This document shows positions 35,880 to 48,779 of a stretch of 64,000 nucleotides of DNA, piece by piece. Positions within the stretch are counted from its first letter, which is position 1. Every line of letters begins with the position of its first letter. Location: positions 16,556,008-16,620,007 of the forward strand of contig NC_091134.1 in NCBI RefSeq assembly GCF_041381155.1, given 5' to 3'. The notes beneath the pieces were generated by a model that saw only the letters and a program-made list of their open reading frames with translations, searched no databases and was not told the origin of the DNA. The DNA is from Argopecten irradians. Lineage: Eukaryota; Mollusca; Bivalvia; Pectinida; Pectinidae. The position numbers were made by a program, and so were the translations under genes.

Positions 35880-36060
35880 TTGTGAGATTAATACAAAATG
35901 TCCTGCTGTACATCCTATAAGATAACATCAAAGTTTATACCTTTTATCAAGATTCTGCTCGATACACAAGTTCTACAACTTAGAAACCCTTAAATTCCTT
36001 TTAGACCTATAACCTTTCCGAAAACCCAAATTAGAATGTTGTAATTAATGTTGTATTTTA
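35880..36060. repeat. Dispersed repeat shared with 48780-48930
   Basis: TGTGAGATTAATACAAAAT, then TCCTATAAG and AGTTCTACAACTTAGA blocks, recur in the same order and orientation at 48780-48930 (TTCTACAACTTAAAG). No ends were identified. Confidence 0.55.
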
Positions 36061-36145
36061 GGATCAAACGGAAATTTATAGATTGATAGTGGTCGTACTA
36101 TGTCCATAATAGTATGTGAATTTATTTGATCATTTTGTTATAATA

Positions 36146-36760
36146 TCAGATCTGGCATTATAACACCAAATTTAGCATTATAACACCAGATAGATTTAAG
36201 ATTAGCATTATAAGAAAAGATTTAGCATTATAACACCAGATTTAGCATTATAACACCAGATTTAGCATTATAAGAAAATATTTAGCATTATAATATCAGA
36301 TTTAGCATTTATACAACCAGATTTAGCATTATAATACCTGATTTAGCATTATAATACTTATTTAGCATTATAATATCAGATTTAGCATTATACAACCAGA
36401 TTTAGCATTATAATACCAGATTTAGCATTATAATACCAGATTTAGCATTATAAAGATTTAGCATGATAATACCAATTTAGCATTTAACATTTAGCATTTA
36501 AACGATTTAGCATTAAAACCAGATTTAGCATTATAAACCAGATTTAGCATTATAAAAGATAGATTTAGCAATTCATATAAGAAAAGATTTAGCATTATAA
36601 ACCAGATTTAGCATTTTAACACCAGATTTAGCATTTTAATACCAGATTTAGCATTTAATACCGATTTAGCATTATAATACCATATTTAGCATTATAATAC
36701 CAGATTTATCATTATAATATCATATTTAGCATTATACAACCAGATTTAGCATTTTATCCC
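36146..36760. repeat. AT-rich minisatellite, GATTTAGCATTATAATACCA unit
   Basis: About 30 units of roughly 20 bases, each with TTTAGCATTATAA and a variable rest (ACACCAGA, AGAAAAGA, TACCAGA and shorter). Spacing and units are uneven. It lies between TSP-A and TSP-B. Confidence 0.95.
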
Positions 36761-36769
36761 GAAATTGTG

Positions 36770-38960
36770 TCGCCGTGAAAATGTCGTTGAGAAGGAAACG
36801 CGAAATTATGTCATTAGGATCTGGTTAAGTTAACCCAAAACTATATCACAGATTTAAAACATCTAAGCCTGATAAAATCAGTCAGCTGGAACACTTAATT
36901 ATCTGACAAGATATATACTTAACACTTTGAAAATGATATCAAAGATTTAAAAAATATCTAAGCCTGATAAAATCACAGTCAACTGTATCACTTAATTATC
37001 TGACTTAATTCTATTTCACCTTTCTTTAAATCAGTTTAAAAAGGTTTTTTTCGGTAGCAAATAGAAAATATTTTCCCCAAGTGATTGGCCTTTGCTTGAA
37101 AATGTAGTCATGACTCAAATATTTGAATGGATTATTTTCACTTTCTGAAAAGGATCAAAAGGCAAACTCATAGATATTATCATAAAAGCCTTTGTTTTGT
37201 TAAAACTGATGGCAAACTCTTTCCTCAAGAACATGTATATGTCGGGTGTTTATTGAGCATTTGAAGAAGAAAATTGTCTAGAATCAGGATAAAGTAACCA
37301 CTACAAGGACCTGATCATCTTCAACATCGGTATATCTATATGTGAAATATGATGTGTATAGACACAATATGGTCGAAACTGTACAACAACTTACAGAATG
37401 TATTTTATCGGTGACTTAATTTCACCTTTTTAAGGCTAACGATATTTTCATGTACATTGTTCATGCTCATCATATGTTTCATATGATATCTAAAGGCGTA
37501 AAAAGGCTAGATATAGATTTGCAGTCTTACGATGTGCAGCATCATTTATTATTTTGAATGTTTCCTCTAAAGAATATGTCAGTTGAATTAATCTTATGAC
37601 ATATGTTATTAATGCAAACTTCCCATACGAGAATTAACTGGAGAACTTGATCCTAGTACGTTGATTTTAATACAGATTGAATTCTATTCAATGAAGATGG
37701 TATGACACCGAGATACAAAATGTTATGAATGTCAGCATGGTTCGTGATGGTGGGTATGTAAATATGCTCTAGAATCATACAGCAATTATGGTCTATGGTT
37801 GTCAGGATTGAACTTTACACTTTGTATGTATTGGAGACAAAATTTGGTAAACCTATCATTCTTGAAAATATTGATATCAATTGGTGAAAATAATTTTGAA
37901 ATTTAGCAATCTCATGAAAATTATTATTAATATCAATGGTTTAATACCATCGAGGACTAATGCTTTGCATGGCTTAAAATTACAAATAGGCACAAAGGTT
38001 TTTATTTGGTCTTTAGCCTGCTAAAATGTAGGTTCACCAACTCTGAACGTCAATCAAGGATAACGGTGTCAAATATGCTGATAGAGTCCTAAAATTGGAT
38101 TCACAGTATGTTTCGATAACAGACTACAATGTTCGTACAAAGAACCCATTGACCTTAATTTAAGGTAATGAGGTGAAATCTTCGTACATCTTAATATTAC
38201 CCATTTGCAATGCCTACATACCTGCACTGTATGTTTGTTCTACAAGTAGGGCGTTAGAATTGTACCTGCTGCCCCATTGCATGATCATAAAAGGCAACTT
38301 AGGACCTCATGTTTCCTGTGGAAGGCTGAGGGTTCTGTGCCCCGGACGATACACAACACGAAGTCACAGCTTCCTAATACATAAGGCATTCACGCATGCA
38401 ATACATAGCCAACATGGAAGGTTGGTAGAGAGACTTAGTATATTAATTATACTCGATGTCCTCATTGCATGATCATCAAAGGCGACTAAATTTGGGATTT
38501 TTGTTATCTTTTCCTTACTGAACTTCCACTTTGTCATGTTTTATTTTTTGTAATTATGATATTATTGTTACCACTTTATACCAAATAACGTACACACAAA
38601 ACTAATATGCATAATACTTACACAAATTTTTAATTCAAATATCAAAATCAACTTTGTTTAACAAGCTCCATAATATCACACAAACGATGCCTGCATCAAT
38701 GTCTGGTATCATACAGAACTGTCCTAGATGTGATGTTATTTACACACATACTAACATGTCTACATACAATAAAATACAACATTTAAGTGGAACATTTTCA
38801 TATGCCTTTTTGTGCACACTCGGGTATACATTCATTCATCATCAAAATGTCATTTCGAAACATGGCACCAAAATCCTTTTCGCTTCAAACGCAGATTAAT
38901 ATTTTCTTAAACTGATGAGTAAGTCAGTTCAAAGGCGTAAAGAACTTCAATTTGGAGAAA
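36770..38960. other. No gene supported
   Basis: AT-rich. A roughly 65-base direct repeat sits at 36850-36900 and 36944-37000 (ATATCA..GATTTAAAA.ATCTAAGCCTGATAAAATCA). CATTGCATGATCATAAAAGG recurs at 38274 and 38464, a dispersed motif. The 99-aa frame 38173-38472 spans these repeats and has no recognised domain. Confidence 0.45.
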
Positions 38961-38969
38961 GTAAGACAT

Positions 38970-40197
38970 CTAACTCTCCAGTTTGAGTGACTTTTCTGAT
39001 GTTGTTGGAGAATAGGTTTTAGTGAGTGACGGAACGCGAAAGTGACGAACTAGTAAAATGATGATTTTTAACAACAAGAAAAGAACGGCCATCCCAAGGA
39101 TGATAATCGAAAGAATGGAGTTCCTGTAACGAAGTTCAAGGTCATAGTTCTTTGCTAGCGACCCTGACATGGCAACAATGAGGACGATGTATGGACTAAA
39201 CAAGTATCTAGTAAAGGCGTCTAGAAGAATGGTCTCGGTCAGGAACCACAAAATGGTGACAAACAAGAGAATCCCAAGAGCTGTAGTACAGGATATGTCA
39301 TTAGCTACTCCCCCAGTGTAGTGCATGATCATGGCAACATTGAGATGGGTAGCAACCGTCACCCATGTGGCATAAAACGCTGTGCCATTCTGAAGAAAAA
39401 AGCGGATGAACCACGCCTCCTTTCCGGCCCCATCTTTGTTCATGCTGTCTTGGTATTTCCTGATCTTCCAAGAGGAAATGGCGATAATTATGTACAAGGT
39501 CAAGGCCATTAGAATGATAACAGCAAGACAAATATTTATGAACTTTCGGTCAAACAATATGATCCAGGCAATGTTAGTGCAAATGTTGAGAATGAAAATG
39601 ATATATATTGCGGGTGGCATAACCGGAAGTTGATAGATGTAAATACCACTCTCTGACTTCCGGCAAATGGTTGAAAGTCCGTATATCAGCCAGACGATTT
39701 GCCAGACGTAAATGAAGGCCCATATCGTGAAGGTCCAGCTAGCAGGGGTAATTTCCAGGTAAAAATAATCAGAGATATCTCCAGTATTGCTCTCATAGAT
39801 ACCTGTAATAAACAATAATAAACAATGTCTTAGGGTCACATCGCTAGATCCCACTCTACGAAAATGCAACTCGTACAATATTAACACAACAATATTAATA
39901 TAAAAAAAAACATTGCTCGAGACGAAAATACTAGATCAGGATTGATGTGCGTATGTTGTACATGTATAACACTAATATTCCTCAGTCTCCCAAAAAATGC
40001 ACAACACTCTTCACACACGCAACACGCCGGTGTATGATATGAGGGGATGTCCATAAATGACTCTGGCTATTGATAGGACGTTAATTGCATCACACAAACA
40101 AAATTATAGTACATTTATAGTTTCTTGAATCTTTATGGTGCTAGATGTATAATCATGTCTACATACTTTTCTTTGTTTGTTTTTTGTTGTTGTTTTT

Positions 40198-40235
<38 letters not shown>

Positions 40236-40369
40236 ACTTCAAACTTACCTAGGTCTTTACCAAGGTCACCAGCTGCAAGGTAGTTGATGAACATCGTCGC
40301 GCCAAAAAGGAAACATGTTAACACGATTACGAAGATGCGAAAACCACTGTGTCCTTGATTAGCGCCCAT
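38970..40369 (-). CDS. TSP-A: multi-pass membrane protein, TspO/MBR-like, 317 aa
   Basis: Coding exons are 40369-40249 (MGANQGHSGFRIFVIVLTC) and 39802-38970. Donor TAG|GTAAGT and acceptor TTATTACAG are both good, phase 1, 954 nt, the same length as TSP-B. YFYLEITPASWTFTIWAFIY carries the same signature as TSP-B with S for G. A long hydrophobic series follows, including NGTAFYATWVTVATHLNVAM, and the tail is short and polar (SPTTSEKSLKLES). It is intact and moderately diverged from TSP-B in the middle (NICTNIAWIILFDRKFINI against NLCFNVAWMVLFDRKYINI), but close to it at the C terminus. An acceptor (CTTTTTCAG) lies 9 bases before the ATG. Probably a membrane carrier or ligand-binding protein; the exact role is unknown. 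Confidence 0.78.
40166..40236. repeat. (TTG)n microsatellite beside the TSP-A splice donor
   Basis: A run of TTG/TTTG units ends about 12 bases inside the intron of TSP-A. On the gene strand this places a long (CAA)n run directly after the GTAAGT donor. Confidence 0.9.
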
Positions 40370-40835
40370 CTTGGTTATCTGAAAAAGTGTAAGACGTTTT
40401 AGCATTCATTAAGTTTTGAAGTACGGTTGTTATTCTCATAAAGGTGGAAAACACGCGGATTTATTGAAAATGGTTTCTAACCATATTGCCCTTTGAACGC
40501 TACATCTTTAGGATTAGTACACGTACCTTATGCTAGCTAGCTATAGACTATATAGTCACATATATATACATAATGTATATTGGAGTGCCCCGAAACGATA
40601 TATATATATAGCGTGACGCCACGTAAAACTCTTCACTTCCCATAATGTATAAATAAAATCAATAAGTAAAGTTATGATAAATAGATTAATATTTATAAAA
40701 CCATTCTTAATCAAATATTATAGTTCAGAACTTATTTATATAAGCAGTTTGTTAGCCGTGTTTCACCCAATAATGTAGAGACAAACAAGCTGTTTTTAGC
40801 TCTTATACTGTATACTATATTTTGTCCCCTCTTAC

Positions 40836-41005
40836 CTTTATAGACGCTACAGTTTTATATACATGTATCCTGTAAGTCCTTCACGTAAATATAAACATGA
40901 ATGTATCTTCCCTAACTATATATACCCCACTCGCAAACACGTTCCTCCCAACGTGACATGTCGGCTGAACCACTGAACCGTAAAAAAGTGATTTTTAAAT
41001 GAACG
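40836..41005 (-). promoter_or_regulatory. Candidate noncoding first exon/promoter of TSP-A
   Basis: CGGTTCAGTGGTTCAGC on the gene strand (about 40965-40985) matches the block upstream of TSP-B. A TATATATA stretch (about 40917-40923) and a donor-like TAAAG|GTAAGA at 40836/40835 follow on the gene strand. The acceptor before the ATG exon (about 40379) would receive it. Confidence 0.4.
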
Positions 41006-41526
41006 TTCCGTAAAACTTGTATAAGCATGATACCAGAGTATTCTTTGTTATAGGTTTCTTGTGAAATATCCCTGTGTCCTTTAAAGAGGTCAAACTAAGA
41101 AGATGTTCAAAATCGTTTCAGTACACGTGTCCCTGGATTATGTAAGCTTCGATCACCCTCGATGTTCCAATGTTTACCATCACTGCCGTTTAATCAATCC
41201 CTAGACTAAATGTCATACGACTATTGTCCCACACATAGTCTTCGGGTAGATAGCCCCTGGATTATCGAGGGTGCGTCAACTTATAGGCCTACTGTTTCAC
41301 AATACCATACAGGCCTACTGTTTCACAATACCATACAGGAAATAAAGTTCGCTGTAACAAAAGAATACCCAACGTTATAGTTTATTGGTGAGGATATTGT
41401 ATATCTAATTATTTTATACACAAATAATTACCTTTAATGAAAAAAGCGATAATTAAACCATAATTGTGTGGGTTTTGAATTTTTACTGTTTCTTCTAAAG
41501 AACTTAAGATTTTGATGTGTTCAATT

Positions 41527-42201
41527 TAGTGGTGGGTCGATCGTCGGATATAATCGATTGATGACTTGTTAGAGCCTTCCGATGTCGATGATCGGTTCTG
41601 GTTTCCCGTAACCGATTAATCGGATAAAGTTCTAAGTCTGGCATTTTTCCTTATTTTTTCTTTTTTTCTTTTGTTAAGTTTGTTTGTTTCTGTTATTTGT
41701 TGTTTTCACCAAGTTTATTTTGATGGCAAGTGATGCCTATTGCTATTAGATTGTTAATAAATTAAATTGAACTTTACAACTGATTGTATTTGTGTTACTT
41801 CACTTACTTGAGGATTTGTGACAACTCTCTACACTAGTTGGAACCCCAAGGTTATTTAATGCTAAAAGTACCTGGTAAATGAACATGCATCACAACACTC
41901 ACCATGCTTTCATGTTATGTTACAAAAGCCAGAGGGTGACTATACATAATTAAGAACCAATGGGTAATAGAAAGCAGTAAATAACTACATGTGCAATATT
42001 GATATATCAGTTTATTAGACATCTATGTATATATACATGTGCAACACCAAGTTCACCAGCATAATTAGTAATTTCCAGTAAAAAAGTATGCACAAAAAAG
42101 AAATAGTTCAGAACCGATTATAGTCGGAAAAGTCGCATCGGAGGCACAAACCGATTTCAACCGATGATCGATTACAGTTTTCAACCGATTATACATCACT
42201 A
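41527..42201. mobile_element. hAT-like non-autonomous element (675 bp) with 8-bp target duplication
   Basis: It starts TAGTGGTGGGTCGATC and ends TTATACATCACTA, with inverted ends of about 8 bp. It is flanked by GTTCAATT at 41519-41526 and 42202-42209. Many copies of ACCGAT/ATCGGT lie near both ends, as expected for subterminal transposase-binding repeats. An 8-bp duplication fits hAT elements (established). No transposase was seen. Confidence 0.75.
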
Positions 42202-42441
42202 GTTCAATTTGGTACATGTTATGTACATTTTCTCCAAAATGATAAGTGATATAAGTTATCAGATACAGAGAGTGGTTTTGTTTTTAATTATATATTTTAC
42301 AGAAGATGGTAGAAATTACTTTCCCCTGTTTGAACGCGTCTTTTATTACTCATTTAAGTGACTGTGGTGTATTGTTTAATAGTTTGTTTGTTTGATTTTT
42401 AAATGTGGGGGGGGAGGGTATCAGAGTTTTATCTTGAGCTA

Positions 42442-42484
42442 GTCCAGGGGTGGATATTACGTCAGTGATAGTAACCCCTGGAGT
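42442..42484. repeat. CCAGGGGT...ACCCCTGG hairpin
   Basis: AGTCCAGGGGT and ACCCCTGGAGT pair around a 21-base loop. The same stem occurs at the ends of the repeat at 22875. Confidence 0.7.
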
Positions 42485-42723
42485 ATCGAGCAGTTCAATT
42501 TGTGTCTCTGGCTATTAGCAGGCGAATGGGACTATTCATAAATACAGCAAATTCAAATCCGTGGTTTAAATATTTTCTCTATTAAAAAAGGAGTCAGACG
42601 AAGAAGTATTTTCGTCAGTCACGAAAGTTACTTATATATTACTTTACGACAACCATTACCACACATTATATTATGGATTTTTTTTACTACAGAATAAAAA
42701 TATTACAGATTAATTAATTGAAC

Positions 42724-42791
42724 CTTATTTTAACGTTCACCTGCCTTAGGTGCCCAATGACCGCCTATAGGCAGGTGACCGTTAAAATAAG
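42724..42791. repeat. Short foldback palindrome
   Basis: CTTATTTTAACGTTCACCTGCC pairs with GGCAGGTGACCGTTAAAATAAG, apart from one inserted base. 68 bases in all. Confidence 0.85.
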
Positions 42792-43109
42792 TTTTTGTTA
42801 CATATCCATGATGATGATATAAAGTGATTTTCATCAGGATACCCGTTGTGATAAGTACAATTGTTGTTTCATTTATAAATTATACTAACTCGACGGAAAC
42901 AATAGAATTTCGTGTAACTTGAATATCCACACTGAAGGGGGTCCTAACACTGCAATGCTTCGTCATGGCGACAATTGTGATGTTGAAATAGAATGAAACA
43001 TACATAATGTCTAAAGCGAAACAGAAAAAACAAATGAACCGTATTGTTAAACAAAATGACAAATCAGAGTTATTGATAGAAACAACAAAAATGAACTGAA
43101 AAGGCGACA

Positions 43110-46100
43110 AAGTGAATAGGAGTGATAACATTGAGTGACTTTAAGGTCAGTGAGTGAGGAAGAAAATTGAATTTTAATTGAGTGAGTGTGGAGTGAGAAG
43201 TGAAAAAGTGAGTGAACGAAGTGAGATAGTAAACAGGAATAGAGTGAGTGAGTGGTGAGTAGTCTATACAGTACAGAGTGAGTGAGTGATATTGAGTGAA
43301 TTGAGTTTTGAGTGAAAAAAAAGTGACGTTGAGTGAGTGGGTGAGTGAAAAAGGAAGTGAGTGAGTGAGAAAAAGTGAGTGATGAGTCAAAAGTAGTGAA
43401 GTGATGAGAGAGAAACAGTGAAAGAGTGAGTGAGTGAGAAAAGAGTGAAGTAGTGATGATGAGTGAAACAGGAGTGAGTGAAGATGAAAAAATTAGTGAG
43501 AGTGGGTGGGTGGTGGGTGAGTGAGTGAGAGAGAATAGAAACAGGAAGTGAGAGAGAAACAGGAATAGAGTGAGTAGGGTCAGAGAGAAACAGGAATAGA
43601 GAGTGAGTAAGGTCAAAGAGAAACAGGAATAGAAGTGAGGTGAGAGAGAAACAGGAAATAGAGAGAGTGGGGTCAGAGAGAAACAGGAATAGAGTGAGTG
43701 GGGTCAGAGGAGAAACAGGAATAGAGTGAGTGAGGTGCAGAGAGAAACAGGAATAGAGTAAGTGGGGTCCAGAGAGAAAAACAGGAATAGAGTGAGTGGG
43801 GTCAGAGAAGAAACAGGAATAGAGTGAGTGGGGCTGAGGTGAATGAAAAAGAGAAACAGGAAAGAGAAAGGAAGTGTCAGTAGAAGAAAACAGGAATTAG
43901 AGTGAAGTGGAGGTGGGAGGAGAAACAGGCATAGAGTGGGTGGGTTTGGAGAGGATCTAGACAGTGGGTGGGGTGAGAGAGAAACAGGAATAGAGTGAGT
44001 GAGTGAGTGAGAGAAACAGTGATAGTGTGTGAGTGAGTGAGTGCTAGTGAAAGTAGGTGAGTTGGGTCAGAGAGGCTGACGTGAGGTGTGAGTGAGTGAT
44101 GTGGTGAGTGGTGAGTGAGTGTGAGTGTGTGCAGTGAGTGAAGTGAGTGAGTGAGTGAAAAGAGAGTGACAGGAGTAGGATGTTAATGGGTCGATTGATG
44201 TGAGTGAGTGATTTGACCGTGAGTGAGGGTGGGAGTGAGTGACGTGGTGTAGTCGAGTGTATGTGAGTGAGTGAAGTGAGTGAGTAGACGTGACGGACTG
44301 ATGAGAGAAAAAACTAACGAGAGTAGAGTGATTGAGTGAGTGATTGTGAGTGAGTGAGTATTGAGTGATAAGTGAGTGATCCTAAGTTTTTTGGTATTTA
44401 TAATGATTTGGAAGTGAGTGATAAAGTGAGTGAGTGGTGAGTGAGTGAAGTGAGTGTTCTGAGTGAGTGGTGAGTGTAGGTGAGTGATGTGAGTGATGTG
44501 AACGAGACACAGTGAATAGAGTGGGTAAGGGTCAAAGAGAACCTGGAAAAGAGTGAGTGGGTCAGAGAGAAACACAGGAACAGAGTGAGTAAGGGTCAGA
44601 GAGAAAACAGGAATAGAGTGGGTGGGTGGGGTGGGTGTCAGTGGTCGAGACTGAGTGAGTGGGTGACAGGAATAGAGTGAGTGAGGTGAACGAGATGTGA
44701 GAAACAGGAATAGAGTGAGTGAAGTCACGAGTTTGAAACCAGGAAATAGAGTGAGTGAGGGTCGTGAGAAGAAACAGGAAGTGGAGGTGAGTAGTGGGTC
44801 AGAGAGAATGAGGAATAGAGTGAGTAGGGTCAGAGAGAACCAGAAATGTAGAGAGTGAGTAAGTGAGAGAGAAACAGAAATAGAGTGGAGTGAGAGGAAA
44901 AACAGAGGTAGAGTGGAGTGGGGTAAAAGAGAAACGTGAACGGGAGTGGAGTGGGGTCAGAGAGTGAATAGAGTGAGGAAGTGGCCGTTGAGAAACGGGA
45001 ATAGAGTGGGGGGATCGGAGAAAGAAACAGTGAGTAGGGTGAGTAGGGTCAGAGAGAGTGAAAACAGTGAGAATAGGGGAGGTGAGTCGGGTCAGAGAGA
45101 GAAAAACAGGAAATAGAGTGAGTAGGGTCAGAGTGAGAAACAGGAATAAGAGTGGAAGTGGGTGAGAGGAGAGGAAAGGGAATAGAGTGTGAGGGGAGAG
45201 AGAAACAGGCAATAGAGTGAGCTGGTAGGGTCAGAGAGAAACAGGAATAGAGTGAGTGGGGTCAGAGAGAAAACGGAATAGAGTGAGTGGGGTCAGAGAG
45301 AGAAACAGGAATAGAGTGAGATGGGGTCAGAGAAAAACAGGAATAGAGTGAGTGGAGGTAAGAGAGACAACAGGAAATAGGAGTAGAGTGAGGGAGAGAG
45401 TGAAACAGGAATAGAGTGAATGGGGTGAGAGAGAGAAAACAGGAATAGAGTGAATTGGGTCAGAGAGAAACAGGAATAGAGTGAGTGGGGTCAGAGAGAA
45501 AAAACACAATTAATAGAGTGGAGTAGGGTCAGAGAGAAAACGGGGGAATAGAGTGAGTGGGGTCAAAGAGAAACAAGAAAAGAGTGAGTAGAGAGAGTGG
45601 GGAGAGAGAAACAGGAATAGAGTGAGTGGGGGTCAGAGAGAAAACAGGAATAGAGTGAGTAGGGTCAAAGAGAAAGAAACAGGAAATCAGAGTGACGGGT
45701 GGGGGTACAGAGAGAAACAGGAATAGAGTGAGTGGGTCAGAGAGAAACAGGAATAGAGTGAGTGGGGTCAGAGAGAGAAACAGGAATAGAGTGAGTGGCG
45801 GTCAGAGAGAAGAAACAGAAATAGAGTGAGTGGGGTCAGAGAGAAACAGGAATAGAGTAGTGAGTAGAGGTCAGAGAGAAACAGGAATAGAGTTGAGTTG
45901 GGGTCCAGAGAGAAACAGGAATAGAGTGAGTGGAGGTCATGAGAAACAGGAATAGAGTGAGTAGGTGTCAGAGAGAAACAGGAAAATAGAGTGTGTGGGT
46001 CAGTGAGAAAACAGGAAAGAGAGTAACAGAGAAAAGGAATAGAGACAGAGTTGGGGTCAGAGAGAAAACAGGAATAGAGAAATCAGGAATGGGTGTAAGA

Positions 46101-47690
46101 GAGAAAAACAGGAATAAGAGTGAGTAGGGTCAGAGAGAAACCAGGGAATAGTGTGAGGTGGGGTCAGAGAGAAACAGGAAAATAGAGTTGTGGGTGAGAG
46201 AGAAACAGGAATACGAGTGAGTAGGGTCAGAGAGAAACAGGAATAGAGTGAGTAGGGTCAGAGAAACAGGAAATAGAGTGAGTAAGGTCAGAGAGAAACA
46301 GGAATAGAGTGAGTGGGGTCAGAGAGAAACAGGAATACAGAGTGAGTGGGGGTCAGAGAGAAACAGGAATAGAGTGAGTGAGTGAGAGAGAAACAGGAAA
46401 TTGAGTGAGTGGAGTCAGAGAGAGAAACAGGAATAGAAGTGAGTGAGAGAGAAACAGGAACATAATGAGTGGAGTTAGAGAGAAACAGGAATAGAGTGAG
46501 TGGAGTCAGAGAGAAACAGGAATAGAGTGAGTGGGGTCAGAGAGAAACAGGAATAGAGTGAGTGGAGTCAGAGAGAAACAGGAATAGAGTGAGTGGAGTC
46601 AGAGAGAAACAGGAATAGAGTGAGTGGAGTCAGAGAGAAACAGGAATAGAGTGAGTGGGGTCAGAGAGAAACAGGAATTGAGTGAGTGAGAGAGAAACAG
46701 GAATAGAGAAAGTGGGGTCAGAGAGAAACAGGAATAGAGTGAATGGGGTCAGAGAGAGAAACAGAAATAGAGAGTGAGTGAGAGAGAGAAACAGGAATAG
46801 AGTGAGTAGGGTCAGAGAGAAAACAGGAATAGAGTGAGTGGGAGAGAGAAACAGGGAATAGAGTTGTGGGGTCAGGAAGAGAAAACAGGAATAGAGTGAA
46901 TGGGGTCAGAGAGAACAGGAATAGAGTGAGTGGGGTCAGAGAGAAACAGGAATAGAGTGAGTAGGGTCAGAGAGAAAAAACTGGAATAGAGTGAGTGGGG
47001 TCAGAGAGAAACAGGAATAGAGTGGGTAAGGTCAGAGAGAAAACAGGAATAGAGTGATTGGGTGAGAGAGAAACAGGAATAGAGTGAGTGGGATGTCAGA
47101 CGAGAAACAGGAATAGAGTGAGTAAGGTCAAGAGAAAGAAGACAGGAATAGAGTGAGTGGGGTGAGAGAGAAACAGGGAATAGAGTGAGGGTGAGAGAGA
47201 GAAACAGGAATAGAGTGAGATAGAGAGAGAAACAGGAATAGAGTGAGTGGGGTCAGGAGAAACAGGAATAGAGTAAGATGTAAGGTCAGAGAGAGAAACA
47301 GGAAATAGAGTGAGTCGGGGTCAGAGAGAAAACACGAATAGAGTGAGTTGGGTCATGAGAGAAAACAGGAATAGAGTGAGTGAGTGACAGAGAGAAACAG
47401 GAATAGAGTGAGTGGTAGTCAGAGAGAAACAGGAATAGGAGTGAGTGAGAGAGAGAGAAACAGGATACAGAGTGAGTGGAGTCACGAGAGAAACAGGAAT
47501 AGAGTGAGTGGAGTCAGAGTGAAACAGGAATAGAGGTGAGTGGGTCAGAGAGAAACAGGGAATAGAGTGAGTGAGTGTCAGAGAGTACGAGTGAGAGGAG
47601 AAACAGGAATAGAGTGAGTGGGGTCAGAGAGAAACAGGAATAGAATGAGTAGTAAGTCAAAGAGAATCAGGAATAGAGTGGGTGAGCTTA
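43110..47690. repeat. Large purine-strand minisatellite, 31-bp unit plus GAGTGAGT arrays
   Basis: About 4.5 kb in which the plus strand is almost wholly purine with a few T and C. Two parts: GAGTGAGT-rich sequence (about 43130-44500, with some 31-mers) and then mainly a 31-base unit containing GTCAGAGAGAAACAGGAATA followed by GAGTGAGTGG. Units vary by single-base slips; the best ordered region is about 46280-46680. The long minus-strand Ser/Leu/Thr/His frames (to 189 aa) are only translations of this repeat. Confidence 0.97.
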
Positions 47691-48073
47691 CCTTCAAGAC
47701 TTTTTTCGGGTTCAAGAGGGCTGTTGTTAAACAGTTGTTGGTCGTAGTGACGGTGATTTTTTCTGTGTACTGATTTTTGTGGTATTTCACCACCTAAATG
47801 ATGAAAGGTAACTCTACAGTCTGGCGATTATCGATAAATAGATACGAGTTACCTCTCTTCGTACAGTATGGCAGGGCGTAACTTCAAAAGACTGAAGAAA
47901 AACATAAGAAATTTGTTTATCTTTTGCCATAGGTCCTGCAAAATTTAAGCGGCAAGTAGTGAAATATGAATTCGGTATTTGTGTTCTCCTTGACACCAGA
48001 AACATAAATTTTCTGTTTCTGCGGTATTACATAATAGGCCTACAGGTTATTGTATTATAAGACTCTTTCAAAT

Positions 48074-48197
48074 GTGGATATGAAGGATAGGGATATTCTG
48101 CCCGAGGCTCACAAAATGTAGTACAACCCGAGGCTTGTCGAGGGTTTTGCAACATTTGTGATCCTTAGGGTAGAATATCCCTATCCTTCATATCCAC
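48074..48197. mobile_element. Foldback MITE (124 bp)
   Basis: The arms GTGGATATGAAGGATAGGG and CCCTATCCTTCATATCCAC are perfect, and pairing continues through ATATTCT/AGAATAT to a loop with CCCGAGGC/GCCTCGGG-like parts. Confidence 0.85.
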
Positions 48198-48779
48198 TTA
48201 TTTTTCTTTCATACCTGGACGTTCTATTTGCAATTTTACAGCTATAATATCCCGCCATTTTGAAATAAATTCGAAGAAATCCACGACTGAAAGTCAATTT
48301 TCCATAAATGAAAAAGTACGTGATATATTTCAACACAAATTACATTGTTTGCATCTTTTATAGTGAAACCAGTCAAATTTGTGAGAGAAAAAAAAATGTT
48401 AAAAATTTTACCGAGGAAAATAGAAAGTTCGTTGACGCCGTGACGTCACGAGGCTTTAATTGCATGAATAGACATGAAATACAGCCTCAGGAGACATGAG
48501 TGTATTGCCCCAGACCAGCCAGTATTACACGTATATGTATGATAAAATACAGGTATTGGTAAAGGTGATCCGCCTGTATCACAAAAATTATAGGAGTTAC
48601 CTCCCATTGCACAGTCCGTGTAGAACATTTTTTTCTTCACGAGTCAAGTGAAAAACGTTATGAAAGGTCTAAAACCAAAAATGATAACGAGTAATAGTAA
48701 ACATGATGAAGATCCTGTCTGCAAAACAAAATAGGAAATACGATCGATTTTTCTATCCTAGAACATATGCTTTTAATGG

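Noticed and set aside
36146-36760. CRISPR-like look of regularly recurring TTTAGCATTATAA
   Set aside because: The intervals are short, degenerate and similar to each other. There are no unique spacers, and the host is an animal.
38173-38472. 99-aa plus frame with Cys residues
   Set aside because: It runs between two copies of a dispersed CATTGCATGATCAT motif and shows no recognisable domain.
43047-45509. Long Ser/Leu/His-rich minus-strand frames over the purine array (60-189 aa)
   Set aside because: They are translations of the minisatellite. Composition follows the repeat unit and frames break wherever the unit slips.
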